Origin: Chryseobacterium sp. UBA6632
GTDB taxonomy: Bacteria > Bacteroidota > Bacteroidia > Flavobacteriales > Weeksellaceae
Length of the DNA stretch: 7,237 bases
Assembly: GCA_002455915.1 (NCBI GenBank)
Contig: DKLU01000479.1
Location: forward strand, 1-7,237
Direction: 5' to 3'
Under the pieces are notes generated by a model. That model worked only from the letters and a program-made list of their open reading frames with translations. It was not told the DNA's origin and did no database searches. This document shows positions 1-6,704 of this stretch, piece by piece. The translations under genes were made by a program, and so were the position numbers. The stretch's first letter is position 1, and every line of letters starts with the position of its first letter.

Positions 1-672
1 ATTAATGGAACTTTGCCTTCAGGAAAAACAGTGACAGTATCTGGTGCAACTCCAAATCCGCCTTTGCAATTAGGTGTTGAAGCGATGAAATGGTTGAAAG
101 AATCTGGAATCCATATTTCTGGAAAAGTAATCACCAATTCTCAACTTCAGATTGAAGGCAAACAAATTTTGGATTTCCCTAAAAATCACACCATCTTAAC
201 TTATGAATCGCCAACTTTAGATAAAATCGTCTATTGGTTTTTGAGAAAAAGCATCAATCTTTATGGTGAAACGTTGATTAAAACATTAGGCAAAGAAAAG
301 AAAGGGAATTCGAATTTTAAAAGCGGAGTTGCCTTTATTAAAGAATTTTGGAAATCAAAGGGAATTAATGGAAATATGATCAATTTTGCTGATGGAAGCG
401 GACTTTCACCTCAAAATTATGTCGCGGCAAAAGCAGAAGTTCAGGCTTTATTATATGCTAAAAAACAATCTTGGTTTGAAGCTTACTATGACGGTTTTCC
501 TACTCAAGATAACGGCATGAAAATGAAAAGTGGAACCATGAGAGATACCAAATCTTTTGCAGGCTATCATACCGCAAAAGACGGAAAAAAGTACGTTTTT
601 TCAATCATTATCAATAATTATCAGGGAAGCGGAAGCAGTGAACTGCAGAAAATTCTGAATGTTTTAAAATAA
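1..672 (+). CDS. dacB: D-alanyl-D-alanine carboxypeptidase/endopeptidase, PBP4 type (peptidase S13), 5'-truncated
   Basis: This is the C-terminal 223 residues of a class C penicillin-binding protein that trims or cleaves peptide cross-links in periplasmic peptidoglycan. The reading frame is open to the left edge (codons from base 1), so the TTG at 13 is internal and not a start. Visible active-site motifs are SxN (Ser-Ile-Asn, bases 250-258), the S13-typical DGSGLS block (391-408) and KSG (526-534), which stands in for the family's KTG box and is followed by TMRDTKSFAGY. The catalytic SxxK motif and the signal peptide lie outside the window. Full-length family members are around 450-480 residues, so about half is present. 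The stop is TAA at 670-672, and the histidine kinase begins six bases later, which suggests one operon. The family is secure. The gene symbol follows common usage for PBP4 homologues. Confidence 0.93.
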   Translation: MNGTLPSGKTVTVSGATPNPPLQLGVEAMKWLKESGIHISGKVITNSQLQIEGKQILDFPKNHTILTYESPTLDKIVYWFLRKSINLYGETLIKTLGKEKKGNSNFKSGVAFIKEFWKSKGINGNMINFADGSGLSPQNYVAAKAEVQALLYAKKQSWFEAYYDGFPTQDNGMKMKSGTMRDTKSFAGYHTAKDGKKYVFSIIINNYQGSGSSELQKILNVLK

Positions 673-678
673 TTTGCT

Positions 679-1845
679 TTGAGAAGAACCATTTTTGCAA
701 GACTGAATAACTGGATTATTTTTGTAGTGATGACGGCGGTTGTTACCACAATTGTCATTGCCTCAACTTCACTTATCAATTACCTTCGAAAAGAGGAAAT
801 TAAAAGGATTAATTTGCTTTCGAAGGCTATTAGGATTCAGCAGGAAGTTAAATCTCCGGATACGGATGTCTTAGATTTATTGCCTGAAATTCTGAACATT
901 AACAACAATATCCCTTTTATTGTTACTGATAAAAATAAAAAACCAATTCTCGATTTAGGATTTTACAGAAATATTCCGGAAAGTACAATTAATGATCCTG
1001 CAAAGCTGGATCAGCTGGTAAAATCTATGGAGAAAAATTATGATCCTATAGAAATTAAGGTTCCTGATGGAAATAACCAGTTTGTTTACTACGACAACTC
1101 TCATTTGCTTAATAATTTACGGTATTCACCTTATATTTTAGGACTTTTTATTCTTCTGTATTTTGGTTTTTCATTTTGGTTTTTCAAAACAATCAAAAAA
1201 ACGGATGAAGGCTATCTTTGGGCAGGTCTAGCAAAAGAAACGGCACACCAAATCGGCACTCCCCTTTCTTCCATGATTGGCTGGATGGAGATTATGAAGC
1301 TGGAAACTCCCGATTCTGAAGGGGTTCACGAAATAGAAAAAGATATTGAAAGACTTCGTACAATCTCTGAAAGATTTTCAAAAATCGGATCAGTTCCCGA
1401 GTTGAATGATACTAATTTCAATGAAAGTATTCAGGAAAATTATGATTATCTAAAAACAAGAATTTCACGAAAAATAAACTTCGGATTACACCTTCCACCC
1501 GAAGGAATTTCGGTTCCTCATAATAAAATTCTGATGAGCTGGGTGATTGAAAATTTAGTTAAAAATGCCGTAGATGCGATGAAAGGCGAAGGCTCTATCG
1601 CGATGTCAGTTTTTGAGAAAAATAAAAATATCGTGGTAGAAATTCAGGATACAGGAAGCGGAATGACGAAACAGCAAGCCAGAAACGCTTTTAAGCCTGG
1701 TTATTCAACAAAAAAAAGAGGTTGGGGACTTGGCTTGTCTTTAGCAAAAAGAGTGGTTCAGGAATATCATGCCGGTGATATTAAAATTGCTCAAACTGAA
1801 GTTGGGAAAGGAACGACTTTTAGAATTACGATTAAAAAAGCTTGA
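679..1845 (+). CDS. Membrane-bound sensor histidine kinase, TTG start
   Basis: This 388-residue two-component kinase has a transmembrane helix at about residues 12-33, a periplasmic sensor region of about 115 residues with no recognised fold, and a second helix at about 149-171. No HAMP domain is visible: the H-box follows the second helix almost directly. The phospho-acceptor is probably His190 in KETAHQIGTPLSSMIGW, the AHQIGTPL variant common in Bacteroidetes kinases. The ATPase domain shows an N-box (ENLVKNAVDAM, about 291-301), DTGSGM (324-329), KPGYSTKK (339-346) and GWGLGLSLAKR (348-358). TTG at 679 is chosen because an in-frame stop lies just upstream (670-672), and the next in-frame ATG (730) would cut into the first helix. 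No response regulator is in the window, so its partner is unknown. Closeness to dacB hints at sensing of envelope state, which is inference. Confidence 0.94.
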   Translation: MRRTIFARLNNWIIFVVMTAVVTTIVIASTSLINYLRKEEIKRINLLSKAIRIQQEVKSPDTDVLDLLPEILNINNNIPFIVTDKNKKPILDLGFYRNIPESTINDPAKLDQLVKSMEKNYDPIEIKVPDGNNQFVYYDNSHLLNNLRYSPYILGLFILLYFGFSFWFFKTIKKTDEGYLWAGLAKETAHQIGTPLSSMIGWMEIMKLETPDSEGVHEIEKDIERLRTISERFSKIGSVPELNDTNFNESIQENYDYLKTRISRKINFGLHLPPEGISVPHNKILMSWVIENLVKNAVDAMKGEGSIAMSVFEKNKNIVVEIQDTGSGMTKQQARNAFKPGYSTKKRGWGLGLSLAKRVVQEYHAGDIKIAQTEVGKGTTFRITIKKA

Positions 1846-1871
1846 TTCAACTTTATTTTTTAACGAAAATT

Positions 1872-1975
1872 ATTGTTGCGAGCGAACAAGCTCAAATTTT
1901 TCAACCATTAAGTTTTAAATTAAGACGTTAAGATTATTAAGAAGATTGCTTCGTCATTTCGTTTCTCGCAATGAC
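1872..1975. repeat. Possible degenerate inverted-repeat (MITE-like) intergenic element
   Basis: The spacer between the convergent kinase and M61 genes holds related sequences in opposite orientation. Bases 1872-1886 on the + strand read ATTgttGCGAGCGAAC. Bases 1975-1958 read on the - strand give GTCATTGCGAGAAACGAA. Between them is AT-rich sequence with four TTAAG units at 1908, 1920, 1928 and 1937. The right arm contains two overlapping inverted repeats: GTCAT (1953-1957) with ATGAC (1971-1975), and ATTGC (1945-1949) with GCAAT (1968-1972). The arms match imperfectly, so a decayed mobile repeat is inference. A plain AT-rich spacer is the alternative. Confidence 0.35.
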
Positions 1976-2006
1976 AAAAAAAAAGCGGAGAAAAACTTCC
2001 CCGCTT
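1976..2006 (-). terminator. Rho-independent terminator of the M61 peptidase gene
   Basis: Read on the - strand, about 20 bases after the M61 stop, a GC-rich hairpin with arms AAGCGG (1983-1988) and CCGCTT (2001-2006), plus further imperfect pairing inside, is followed by nine T (complement of the A run at 1976-1984). On the + strand the hairpin has no good T tract, so it is not clearly a terminator for the kinase gene. Confidence 0.8.
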
Positions 2007-2025
2007 CATTAAGATTTATTTAAAA

Positions 2026-3882
2026 CTACTTCTTTCCTGTCAGCCACTGATCTTGCAGTTTTTGTTCTGCCGGAGTTGGATTTGGTTTAAATTGCAATGT
2101 TTCTAAAGTCATTTTATCAAGAATTGCTTTTCCTGTAAGATTCACTTTTTCCAGTTTATCACCATTTTTTCTTAGAACGGTTACGGTAACATTCTGCCCT
2201 TCTTTAATAGTTCTCGTATAGCCGATAAATTCCTGAACATTTTGAATATTGATGGATTTTCCATCCAAAGCAAGCACCTCATCGGTAATTTTAAAGCCTA
2301 CACTTTTTGCGAATGGCGATAACGGAGAGTTTTCATCAAATACAAAAGTTTTATTCTTTTCGTTATAACCCGTTTGCTGAGGATCTTTTACAAACCAGAA
2401 AATTGGTGGAGTTTCTTGTTTTTTCACCTCTACTCCTACCATATTCAGATATTGTTCGTAAGGCGTTGGTTGGTTTCCGGCGATATATTTATTGTAAAAA
2501 TCTTTCACCTGAGGATATCCCGTAATTGTTACCAATTCATCAATCAGTTTATCATCTTTAAATGGCTTATTCTCTCCAAATCTCTGAGATAATTTACGGA
2601 TCATATCACGATAGCCCATTTCACCGTTTGATAGTTTTCTCAACTCAATATCAAGACACATCGCCAGCAGAGTTCCTTTTTCATAAACATTTCTGTATTG
2701 ATCTTTATAAGGTTCTTTCAGCACGTTTTTACTCATTACCGTAAATGGCATGGTGTCATCATAATTTTTAGAATTCGTGATTTTTTCAGTTATTCTCTGC
2801 AAAAATTCATCTTTATTAATCAAACCCTCCTGAATCTGGAATAAATTGGCAAAATATTCCGTTCCACCTTCATACATCCAAAGATGCTGAGACATTTTAG
2901 GATCTGCATAATCGAAGTAATGAATTTCTTCGGAATGCGTTTTCAAAGGATTCACCGTATGGAAAAATTCGTGTGAAATAACATCGGTAAGCGTTTTTTC
3001 AATATCACTTTTCGGCATCATTTCAGGAAGCACAACACTTGTAGATTCATGATGTTCTAATGCTCCAAAACCTTTTATCTGTGGGCCATCACCACCTGAA
3101 AGATACAGCATCACCGCATATTTTTTATTGGTATTCATATCTCCCAAAAATTTCTTTTGAGCAATCACCATTTTTTCTAAATTATCCTTAAAATCTGCTG
3201 CCTTATACTTTCCTGTTGGTGAATAAACACCTAAGACCACATCCATTCCGCCTGCGTTAAAGGTAACGTAATCGGGTTTTGTGTACATTAACGGAGAGTC
3301 GGTAACTTTAGCATAATTTGCCAATGTAAAAGTATCCGTAGCTTCAGATTTATCCTGATCTACCAATGCGGTAGTTCCGTAAAAATCGGCTGGTTTCTGA
3401 ATTACCAATTGATAAGGAACATCCTGCATATTATCGATATATCCTACAAAACCGTGCGTATTGATCAGATACACTTTTCCTTCCTCAATATCTGTTCCTG
3501 AAGGTGAAAATACGGCTTTATGTTTTGAAGTATCCATCTCGTCATCAAAACTATCATTAACCAAATAGGTAACTTTGGTTAAATTCTGAGCGTTTTTTAA
3601 TGAATAGGTATTATCATTTACTTTTGTGAAAGCCAATTCTTTTCCTTTATTGTCATAAAATTTAATACCTTCTACAAACCTTCCGTAATCGTCCTCAGAA
3701 TACGTTCCCGGAACAGTTTTCGGAAAATGAAATTTCACATCTCCAGACTTCATTTTGGGAAATTCCATCGTAACGGCTACTTTATCGTCCTTTACATTCA
3801 CAAGATCGATGGTGGTTTTTATTGATTGGGCATTAACCAAAAAAGTGGTTAAAACACCTAAACTTAGTGCTAATTTCTTCAT
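2026..3882 (-). CDS. Exported M61-family metallopeptidase with C-terminal PDZ domain
   Basis: This 618-residue zinc peptidase is of the M61 (glycyl aminopeptidase-like) family. The ATG at 3880-3882 opens a clear Sec signal peptide (MKKLALSLGVLTTFLVNA, then Gln19), with no lipobox and no C-terminal type IX secretion domain, so a periplasmic location is likely. An N-terminal beta-rich domain (about 20-230) precedes the catalytic domain. The zinc site is HEFFH (304-308), with the third ligand probably Glu338 in WMYEGGTEYF. GFGALEHHEST (271-281) matches the family's conserved substrate-binding block before the zinc motif. A PDZ domain covers about residues 515-585 (ENSPLSPFAKSVGFKITDEV onward). 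It lies downstream of the M1 peptidase gene on the same strand, 125 bases away, but the M1 terminator between them argues for a separate transcript. The exact substrate is unknown; M61 members prefer peptides with N-terminal Gly or Ala. Confidence 0.94.
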   Translation of the reverse strand: MKKLALSLGVLTTFLVNAQSIKTTIDLVNVKDDKVAVTMEFPKMKSGDVKFHFPKTVPGTYSEDDYGRFVEGIKFYDNKGKELAFTKVNDNTYSLKNAQNLTKVTYLVNDSFDDEMDTSKHKAVFSPSGTDIEEGKVYLINTHGFVGYIDNMQDVPYQLVIQKPADFYGTTALVDQDKSEATDTFTLANYAKVTDSPLMYTKPDYVTFNAGGMDVVLGVYSPTGKYKAADFKDNLEKMVIAQKKFLGDMNTNKKYAVMLYLSGGDGPQIKGFGALEHHESTSVVLPEMMPKSDIEKTLTDVISHEFFHTVNPLKTHSEEIHYFDYADPKMSQHLWMYEGGTEYFANLFQIQEGLINKDEFLQRITEKITNSKNYDDTMPFTVMSKNVLKEPYKDQYRNVYEKGTLLAMCLDIELRKLSNGEMGYRDMIRKLSQRFGENKPFKDDKLIDELVTITGYPQVKDFYNKYIAGNQPTPYEQYLNMVGVEVKKQETPPIFWFVKDPQQTGYNEKNKTFVFDENSPLSPFAKSVGFKITDEVLALDGKSINIQNVQEFIGYTRTIKEGQNVTVTVLRKNGDKLEKVNLTGKAILDKMTLETLQFKPNPTPAEQKLQDQWLTGKK

Positions 3883-3957
3883 TGAGTTTATATTTTATAA
3901 TTTAAGTAGTTGTTCTAAAAATCATTTTGTTACGACAATACGTATTAAAGTTTTCTT

Positions 3958-3998
3958 AAAAAAAAAATAAAAAAGCAAAATCGCAGTCACGATTTTGC
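3958..3998 (-). terminator. Rho-independent terminator of the M1 aminopeptidase gene
   Basis: A perfect 9-bp stem, GCAAAATCG (3975-3983) with CGATTTTGC (3990-3998), encloses a 6-base loop. On the - strand it is followed by a long T-rich tract (complement of the A run at about 3958-3974). It starts about ten bases after the M1 stop codon, a textbook position, and separates M1 from M61 transcription. Confidence 0.9.
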
Positions 3999-4007
3999 CT
4001 TTTCATC

Positions 4008-5636
4008 TTACATCTTTTGATAATTGATATAATAAGCTGGATCTAATTGCACCGGAGCCGATGTTTTCAGCTTTACAGTCTGCCACTCTTCCGTTGGATT
4101 AATGGTTTGATCACCATTGATTCTGATAGGTAATTTAAAGTTTTTCACCACGTTTGTATATCTGAATTTCAATGAATCTCCGTTTTGACTGTATTCTAGT
4201 GCCGGAACTTGTACAGTTCTCAAATATTGGTTAAAAACCGTTGAAAAATCAATTCCCGATTTTTTTGAAATATAATTTTCAATTTGTTCTGTTGTTACCG
4301 TCTGATGATAAAAATCTTTATTGATTCCTCTTAAAATCTGTCTAAATTTTTCGTCATTATTAATCACCTGACGAATGGTATGAAGCATGCTCGCTCCCTT
4401 CGGATACATATCGCCGCTACCTTCATTTCTAACCCCGTATTTCCCAATAATTGGAATATCGTTTTGAATAATATTTCTGATTCCCAAGGCATACGTGTCG
4501 GCAGATTTTTTATCCATATATTTTTCGGTAAATAAGACCTCAGAATAATTGGTAAAACTTTCATGAATCCACATATCTGCCTGATCTTTTGCAGTAATGT
4601 TATTCGCAAACCATTCATGACCACTTTCGTGAATGATAATAAAATCCCAGTTCAATCCGACTCCGGTTCCTGACAGATCTCTTCCTCGATAGCCGTTTTG
4701 ATAACCGTTTCCGTAAGCAACATTACTTTGATGTTCCATTCCTAAGTACGGAGAATCGACCAATTTATATGAATCTTCATAAAAAGGATAAGACCCGAAC
4801 CAATATTCAAAAGCAGAAAGCATAGGTTTTACCTGCTGGAATTGTTTTTTTGCTTTATCCAAATTATAATCAATTACCCAGTAGTCAAGATCAAGCTTAC
4901 CTTTTTCTCCGTTAAAAGTATCTTTAAAATTCACATATTTTCCAATATTCGGAATAATAGAATAAGCATTGATAGGATTTTTGACTTCCCAGGTATAGGT
5001 CGTTTTGTTTCCGCTTGTTTTTTTATCGATCAGTTTTCCGTTTCCGACACCTACCAAATCATTGGGTGTAATAATTTTCATGATGATTCCGTTATCGGGC
5101 TCATCGCTCCAGATATCTTTGGTCGGAAGCCAGATCGAAGCGCCAATTCCTTCATCAGCAACACTCATCCACGGATTTCCTTTTTCATCTTGGGTAAACA
5201 CCCAACCGCCATCCCACGGCGCATTTTTAGCAATTGTAGGATTTCCCGAATAGGTAACATCAATGGTATATTTTTCTCCTTTTTTAAAGCTTTTGTTAGT
5301 TTTAATCCAAATGAAATCGCCCTCTTGTTTATATTCAGCAATAGGAAAACTACCTTCCACTTTATCAGCTTTCATCGGCTGCTGAAGATCAATCTGAAAA
5401 GTAGGATTCGTTACGTCTTTAATAATTTCAAAACTGATCTTATTATTTCCTTTAATACTTTTTGAAACAAAATCCGGTTCTACGGAAAGATCATATTTTT
5501 TGACATCCCAAAAGTTCCTGAATTCTGTATTGGAACCTTTTAAGGTATCTTGTTTTGTGAAAGTTTTATCTTTTTCGAAGAATTGCCCGAAAGCCAATCC
5601 GGAAACGAACAAAAGAGTATACGACAGCTTTTTCAT
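4008..5636 (-). CDS. Exported M1-family zinc aminopeptidase (short form)
   Basis: This 542-residue gluzincin aminopeptidase releases N-terminal residues from peptides. ATG (5634-5636) begins a Sec signal peptide, MKKLSYTLLFVSGLAFG followed by Gln18; there is no lipobox, so a soluble periplasmic or secreted protein is expected. The N-terminal saddle-like beta domain spans about residues 40-235. The catalytic domain shows YLGMEHQS (297-304), the counterpart of the GxMEN exopeptidase motif. HESGH (336-340) and Glu359 in WIHESF give HExxH-x18-E, and Tyr411 in YPKGASMLH is the likely transition-state Tyr. The protein ends soon after a small beta-rich C-terminal region (about 475-542), without the large helical domain of PepN (about 870 residues) or LTA4H-type enzymes. 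Such short forms are common in Bacteroidetes. Its own terminator follows the stop. Family assignment is firm, substrate preference unknown. Confidence 0.95.
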   Translation of the reverse strand: MKKLSYTLLFVSGLAFGQFFEKDKTFTKQDTLKGSNTEFRNFWDVKKYDLSVEPDFVSKSIKGNNKISFEIIKDVTNPTFQIDLQQPMKADKVEGSFPIAEYKQEGDFIWIKTNKSFKKGEKYTIDVTYSGNPTIAKNAPWDGGWVFTQDEKGNPWMSVADEGIGASIWLPTKDIWSDEPDNGIIMKIITPNDLVGVGNGKLIDKKTSGNKTTYTWEVKNPINAYSIIPNIGKYVNFKDTFNGEKGKLDLDYWVIDYNLDKAKKQFQQVKPMLSAFEYWFGSYPFYEDSYKLVDSPYLGMEHQSNVAYGNGYQNGYRGRDLSGTGVGLNWDFIIIHESGHEWFANNITAKDQADMWIHESFTNYSEVLFTEKYMDKKSADTYALGIRNIIQNDIPIIGKYGVRNEGSGDMYPKGASMLHTIRQVINNDEKFRQILRGINKDFYHQTVTTEQIENYISKKSGIDFSTVFNQYLRTVQVPALEYSQNGDSLKFRYTNVVKNFKLPIRINGDQTINPTEEWQTVKLKTSAPVQLDPAYYINYQKM

Positions 5637-5659
5637 TTTGAAATTAAATTAAATCATTC

Positions 5660-5667
5660 CAAAATTA
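5660..5667 (-). promoter_or_regulatory. Possible Bacteroidetes -7 promoter element of the M1 gene
   Basis: The - strand reads TAATTTTG here, an exact match to the Bacteroidetes -7 consensus TAnnTTTG, 23 bases upstream of the M1 ATG. No convincing -33 TTTG/TTG lies 19-21 bases further upstream; the nearest TTTG is only 13 bases away. The sequence is AT-rich, so a chance match is quite possible. Confidence 0.3.
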
Positions 5668-5736
5668 GAAAATTTAATGCCAAATAAGGTAGTAAAAATG
5701 TATTTTAAATTAATTATACATTCATTTCGTATGTAA

Positions 5737-5757
5737 GAATAAAAGACTTCTTTATTC
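5737..5757. repeat. Short inverted repeat upstream of the M1 gene
   Basis: GAATAAA (5737-5743) and TTTATTC (5751-5757) form perfect 7-bp arms around a 7-base spacer, about 100 bases upstream of the M1 start. It could be a regulator site, but the arms are AT-rich and no T tract makes it a terminator. Confidence 0.25.
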
Positions 5758-5770
5758 AAATATAAAAATG

Positions 5771-5793
5771 AAAGCCACAAAATTTGTGGCTTT
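5771..5793 (-). terminator. Terminator downstream of the small membrane-protein gene (possibly bidirectional)
   Basis: AAAGCCACAAA (5771-5781) and TTTGTGGCTTT (5783-5793) are perfectly complementary around one central base; a realistic fold is an 8-9 bp stem with a small A/T loop. On the - strand it is followed by CATTTTTATA, about 20 bases after the stop of the 5812-6222 gene. On the + strand TTTT also follows, but no gene reads into it from that side. Confidence 0.82.
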
Positions 5794-5811
5794 TAATGAT
5801 ACAATATATTA

Positions 5812-6222
5812 CTATTTTATTTTGTCGTAGATCAATTTTGTGACAATGGCTCCAAAAAGATAATAGGCAACTGTCATTATTTTTTTCTGGTTATTTTCCG
5901 CCACGGGAGTATCATCAAGCCCCACTTTCTGTGGTAAAAATACAGCTCCTAAGCCAGCCGCAACTCCTGAAGCAATATTAAATCCACTGGTTGCTGTAGT
6001 TGCATAATAAATACCATTACTGACAATATCTCCCGCTAACGTCGCAGCATACAGCTGGTCTTTATCCGTAATCTTCATATCTACTTTGTCAAGCGCTTTA
6101 TTTAAAGCTTCCTCGCCTACTTTATTAACCTCCGGAACATTATCAAAGTTTTTTCTTAGAGTTTCGTGTAAAACATTTAGGGCAACTGCGCCGCCTAATC
6201 CTGCAAGAATTTTCTTATACAT
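5812..6222 (-). CDS. Small conserved-looking membrane protein of unknown function
   Basis: This is a 136-residue protein if translation starts at ATG 6220-6222 (MYKKILAGLGGAVALNVLHE). A longer frame reaches 6306, but its extra 28 residues look like translated AT-rich promoter DNA, so the inner start is preferred. Hydrophobic, Gly/Ala-rich segments occur at about residues 3-20, 60-78 (ATLAGDIVSNGIYYATTAT), 80-97 (GFNIASGVAAGLGAVFLP) and near the C-terminus (MTVAYYLFGAIVTKLIY). A charged stretch (about 24-50, KNFDNVPEVNKVGEEALNKA) lies between the first and second. There is no classical cleavable signal peptide; the N-terminus is more like a membrane anchor. I do not recognise a named domain. 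It is separated from the M1 gene by its own terminator and is divergent from the 6427 gene, so it appears monocistronic. Confidence 0.75.
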   Translation of the reverse strand: MYKKILAGLGGAVALNVLHETLRKNFDNVPEVNKVGEEALNKALDKVDMKITDKDQLYAATLAGDIVSNGIYYATTATSGFNIASGVAAGLGAVFLPQKVGLDDTPVAENNQKKIMTVAYYLFGAIVTKLIYDKIK

Positions 6223-6377
6223 ATTTTTAAAATTTTGGTGTGGTAAAAGATGTACATAAATTGAGCCAGTAATTGAACTATAATTTAATATGTATAATTT
6301 AACCATCTATTTAACATAAAAAATAAATCATAAATTAATTATAATCCCGAAGCAGTGATAAAAATATATTTTGTATT

Positions 6378-6395
6378 ATTGCAATCGATTGCAAT
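6378..6395. promoter_or_regulatory. Perfect 18-bp palindrome, LacI/GalR-type operator candidate
   Basis: ATTGCAATCGATTGCAAT is its own reverse complement, built from two ATTGCAAT half-sites around a central CG. Its core fits the LacI/GalR-family pattern TGnAAnCGnWWnCA exactly. It ends 31 bases before the ATG at 6427 and lies about 155 bases upstream of the divergent gene's start, so it could regulate the 6427 operon, the 5812-6222 gene, or both. No regulator gene is in the window. Confidence 0.55.
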
Positions 6396-6426
6396 CAAAA
6401 TCGAAAATTTAACAAACTAATCAATT

Positions 6427-6693
6427 ATGAAAAAAATGATTTTATTAGCTGCTTTTGCAGTTGCAGGCACAATTAGTGCAAAAGGGAATGTTGAAAATAA
6501 CATAGTCGACGAATCAAAAAAAACACAAACAGAACAAAGTGAAACCTCGGAAAAAAATCAATTAGAAGCTCAAAAGCAATTTAATTGTATCTCTTATACT
6601 TTATCTTGTGGATGGCCAAGTTTTGCATGTGGATACAGCACAGCAGAAATACTAATAGCTGTTTGGGAAAATGATGCAAATGTTTGTGGATAA
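6427..6693 (+). CDS. Small secreted peptide with four cysteines, unknown function
   Basis: This 88-residue protein starts at ATG 6427; another in-frame ATG at 6436 would shorten the basic N-region of the signal. Residues 1-18 form a Sec signal peptide (MKKMILLAAFAVAGTISA) with cleavage likely before Lys19. Next comes a hydrophilic, low-complexity linker (about 20-51) rich in Glu, Lys, Gln, Ser, Thr and Asn with no cysteine. The C-terminal 35 residues carry four Cys (54, 61, 68, 87) plus aromatic and Gly residues (CGWPSFACGYS), suggesting two disulfides in an exported mini-domain. It sits 11 bases before the GLPGLI gene on the same strand, so the two are probably co-transcribed, with the 18-bp palindrome upstream. 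I recognise no named family. A precursor, adhesin-like or signalling peptide is only speculation. Confidence 0.78.
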   Translation: MKKMILLAAFAVAGTISAKGNVENNIVDESKKTQTEQSETSEKNQLEAQKQFNCISYTLSCGWPSFACGYSTAEILIAVWENDANVCG

Positions 6694-6704
6694 TTATTAA
6701 TGAT

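Noticed and set aside
13..15. TTG at 13 as the start of the first gene
   Set aside because: The frame is open to base 1 and the protein is clearly the C-terminal half of a PBP4 enzyme, so this is an internal codon.
1880..1901. GAGC/GCTC hairpin followed by AAATTTTT as a terminator for the histidine kinase
   Set aside because: The stem is only 4 bp and the T tract is displaced by three A; too weak to call.
3937..3946. AATACGTATT palindrome upstream of the M61 gene
   Set aside because: A 10-bp AT-rich palindrome is expected by chance at this base composition and no promoter match surrounds it.
4842..5465. A 207-codon open frame on the + strand inside the M1 gene
   Set aside because: It lies antisense to a peptidase with intact catalytic motifs, and its translation is a Phe/Ile/Ser-rich sequence without recognisable domains; it is a shadow frame.
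6223..6306. N-terminal extension of the small membrane protein to an ATG at 6306
   Set aside because: The extra 28 residues do not resemble a signal or domain and cover AT-rich upstream DNA; the ATG at 6222 gives a natural basic-hydrophobic N-terminus.
6365..6381. TATATTTTG / TATTATTG as a -7 promoter for the 6427 gene
   Set aside because: Neither matches TAnnTTTG with correct spacing and no -33 TTG lies 19-21 bases upstream.
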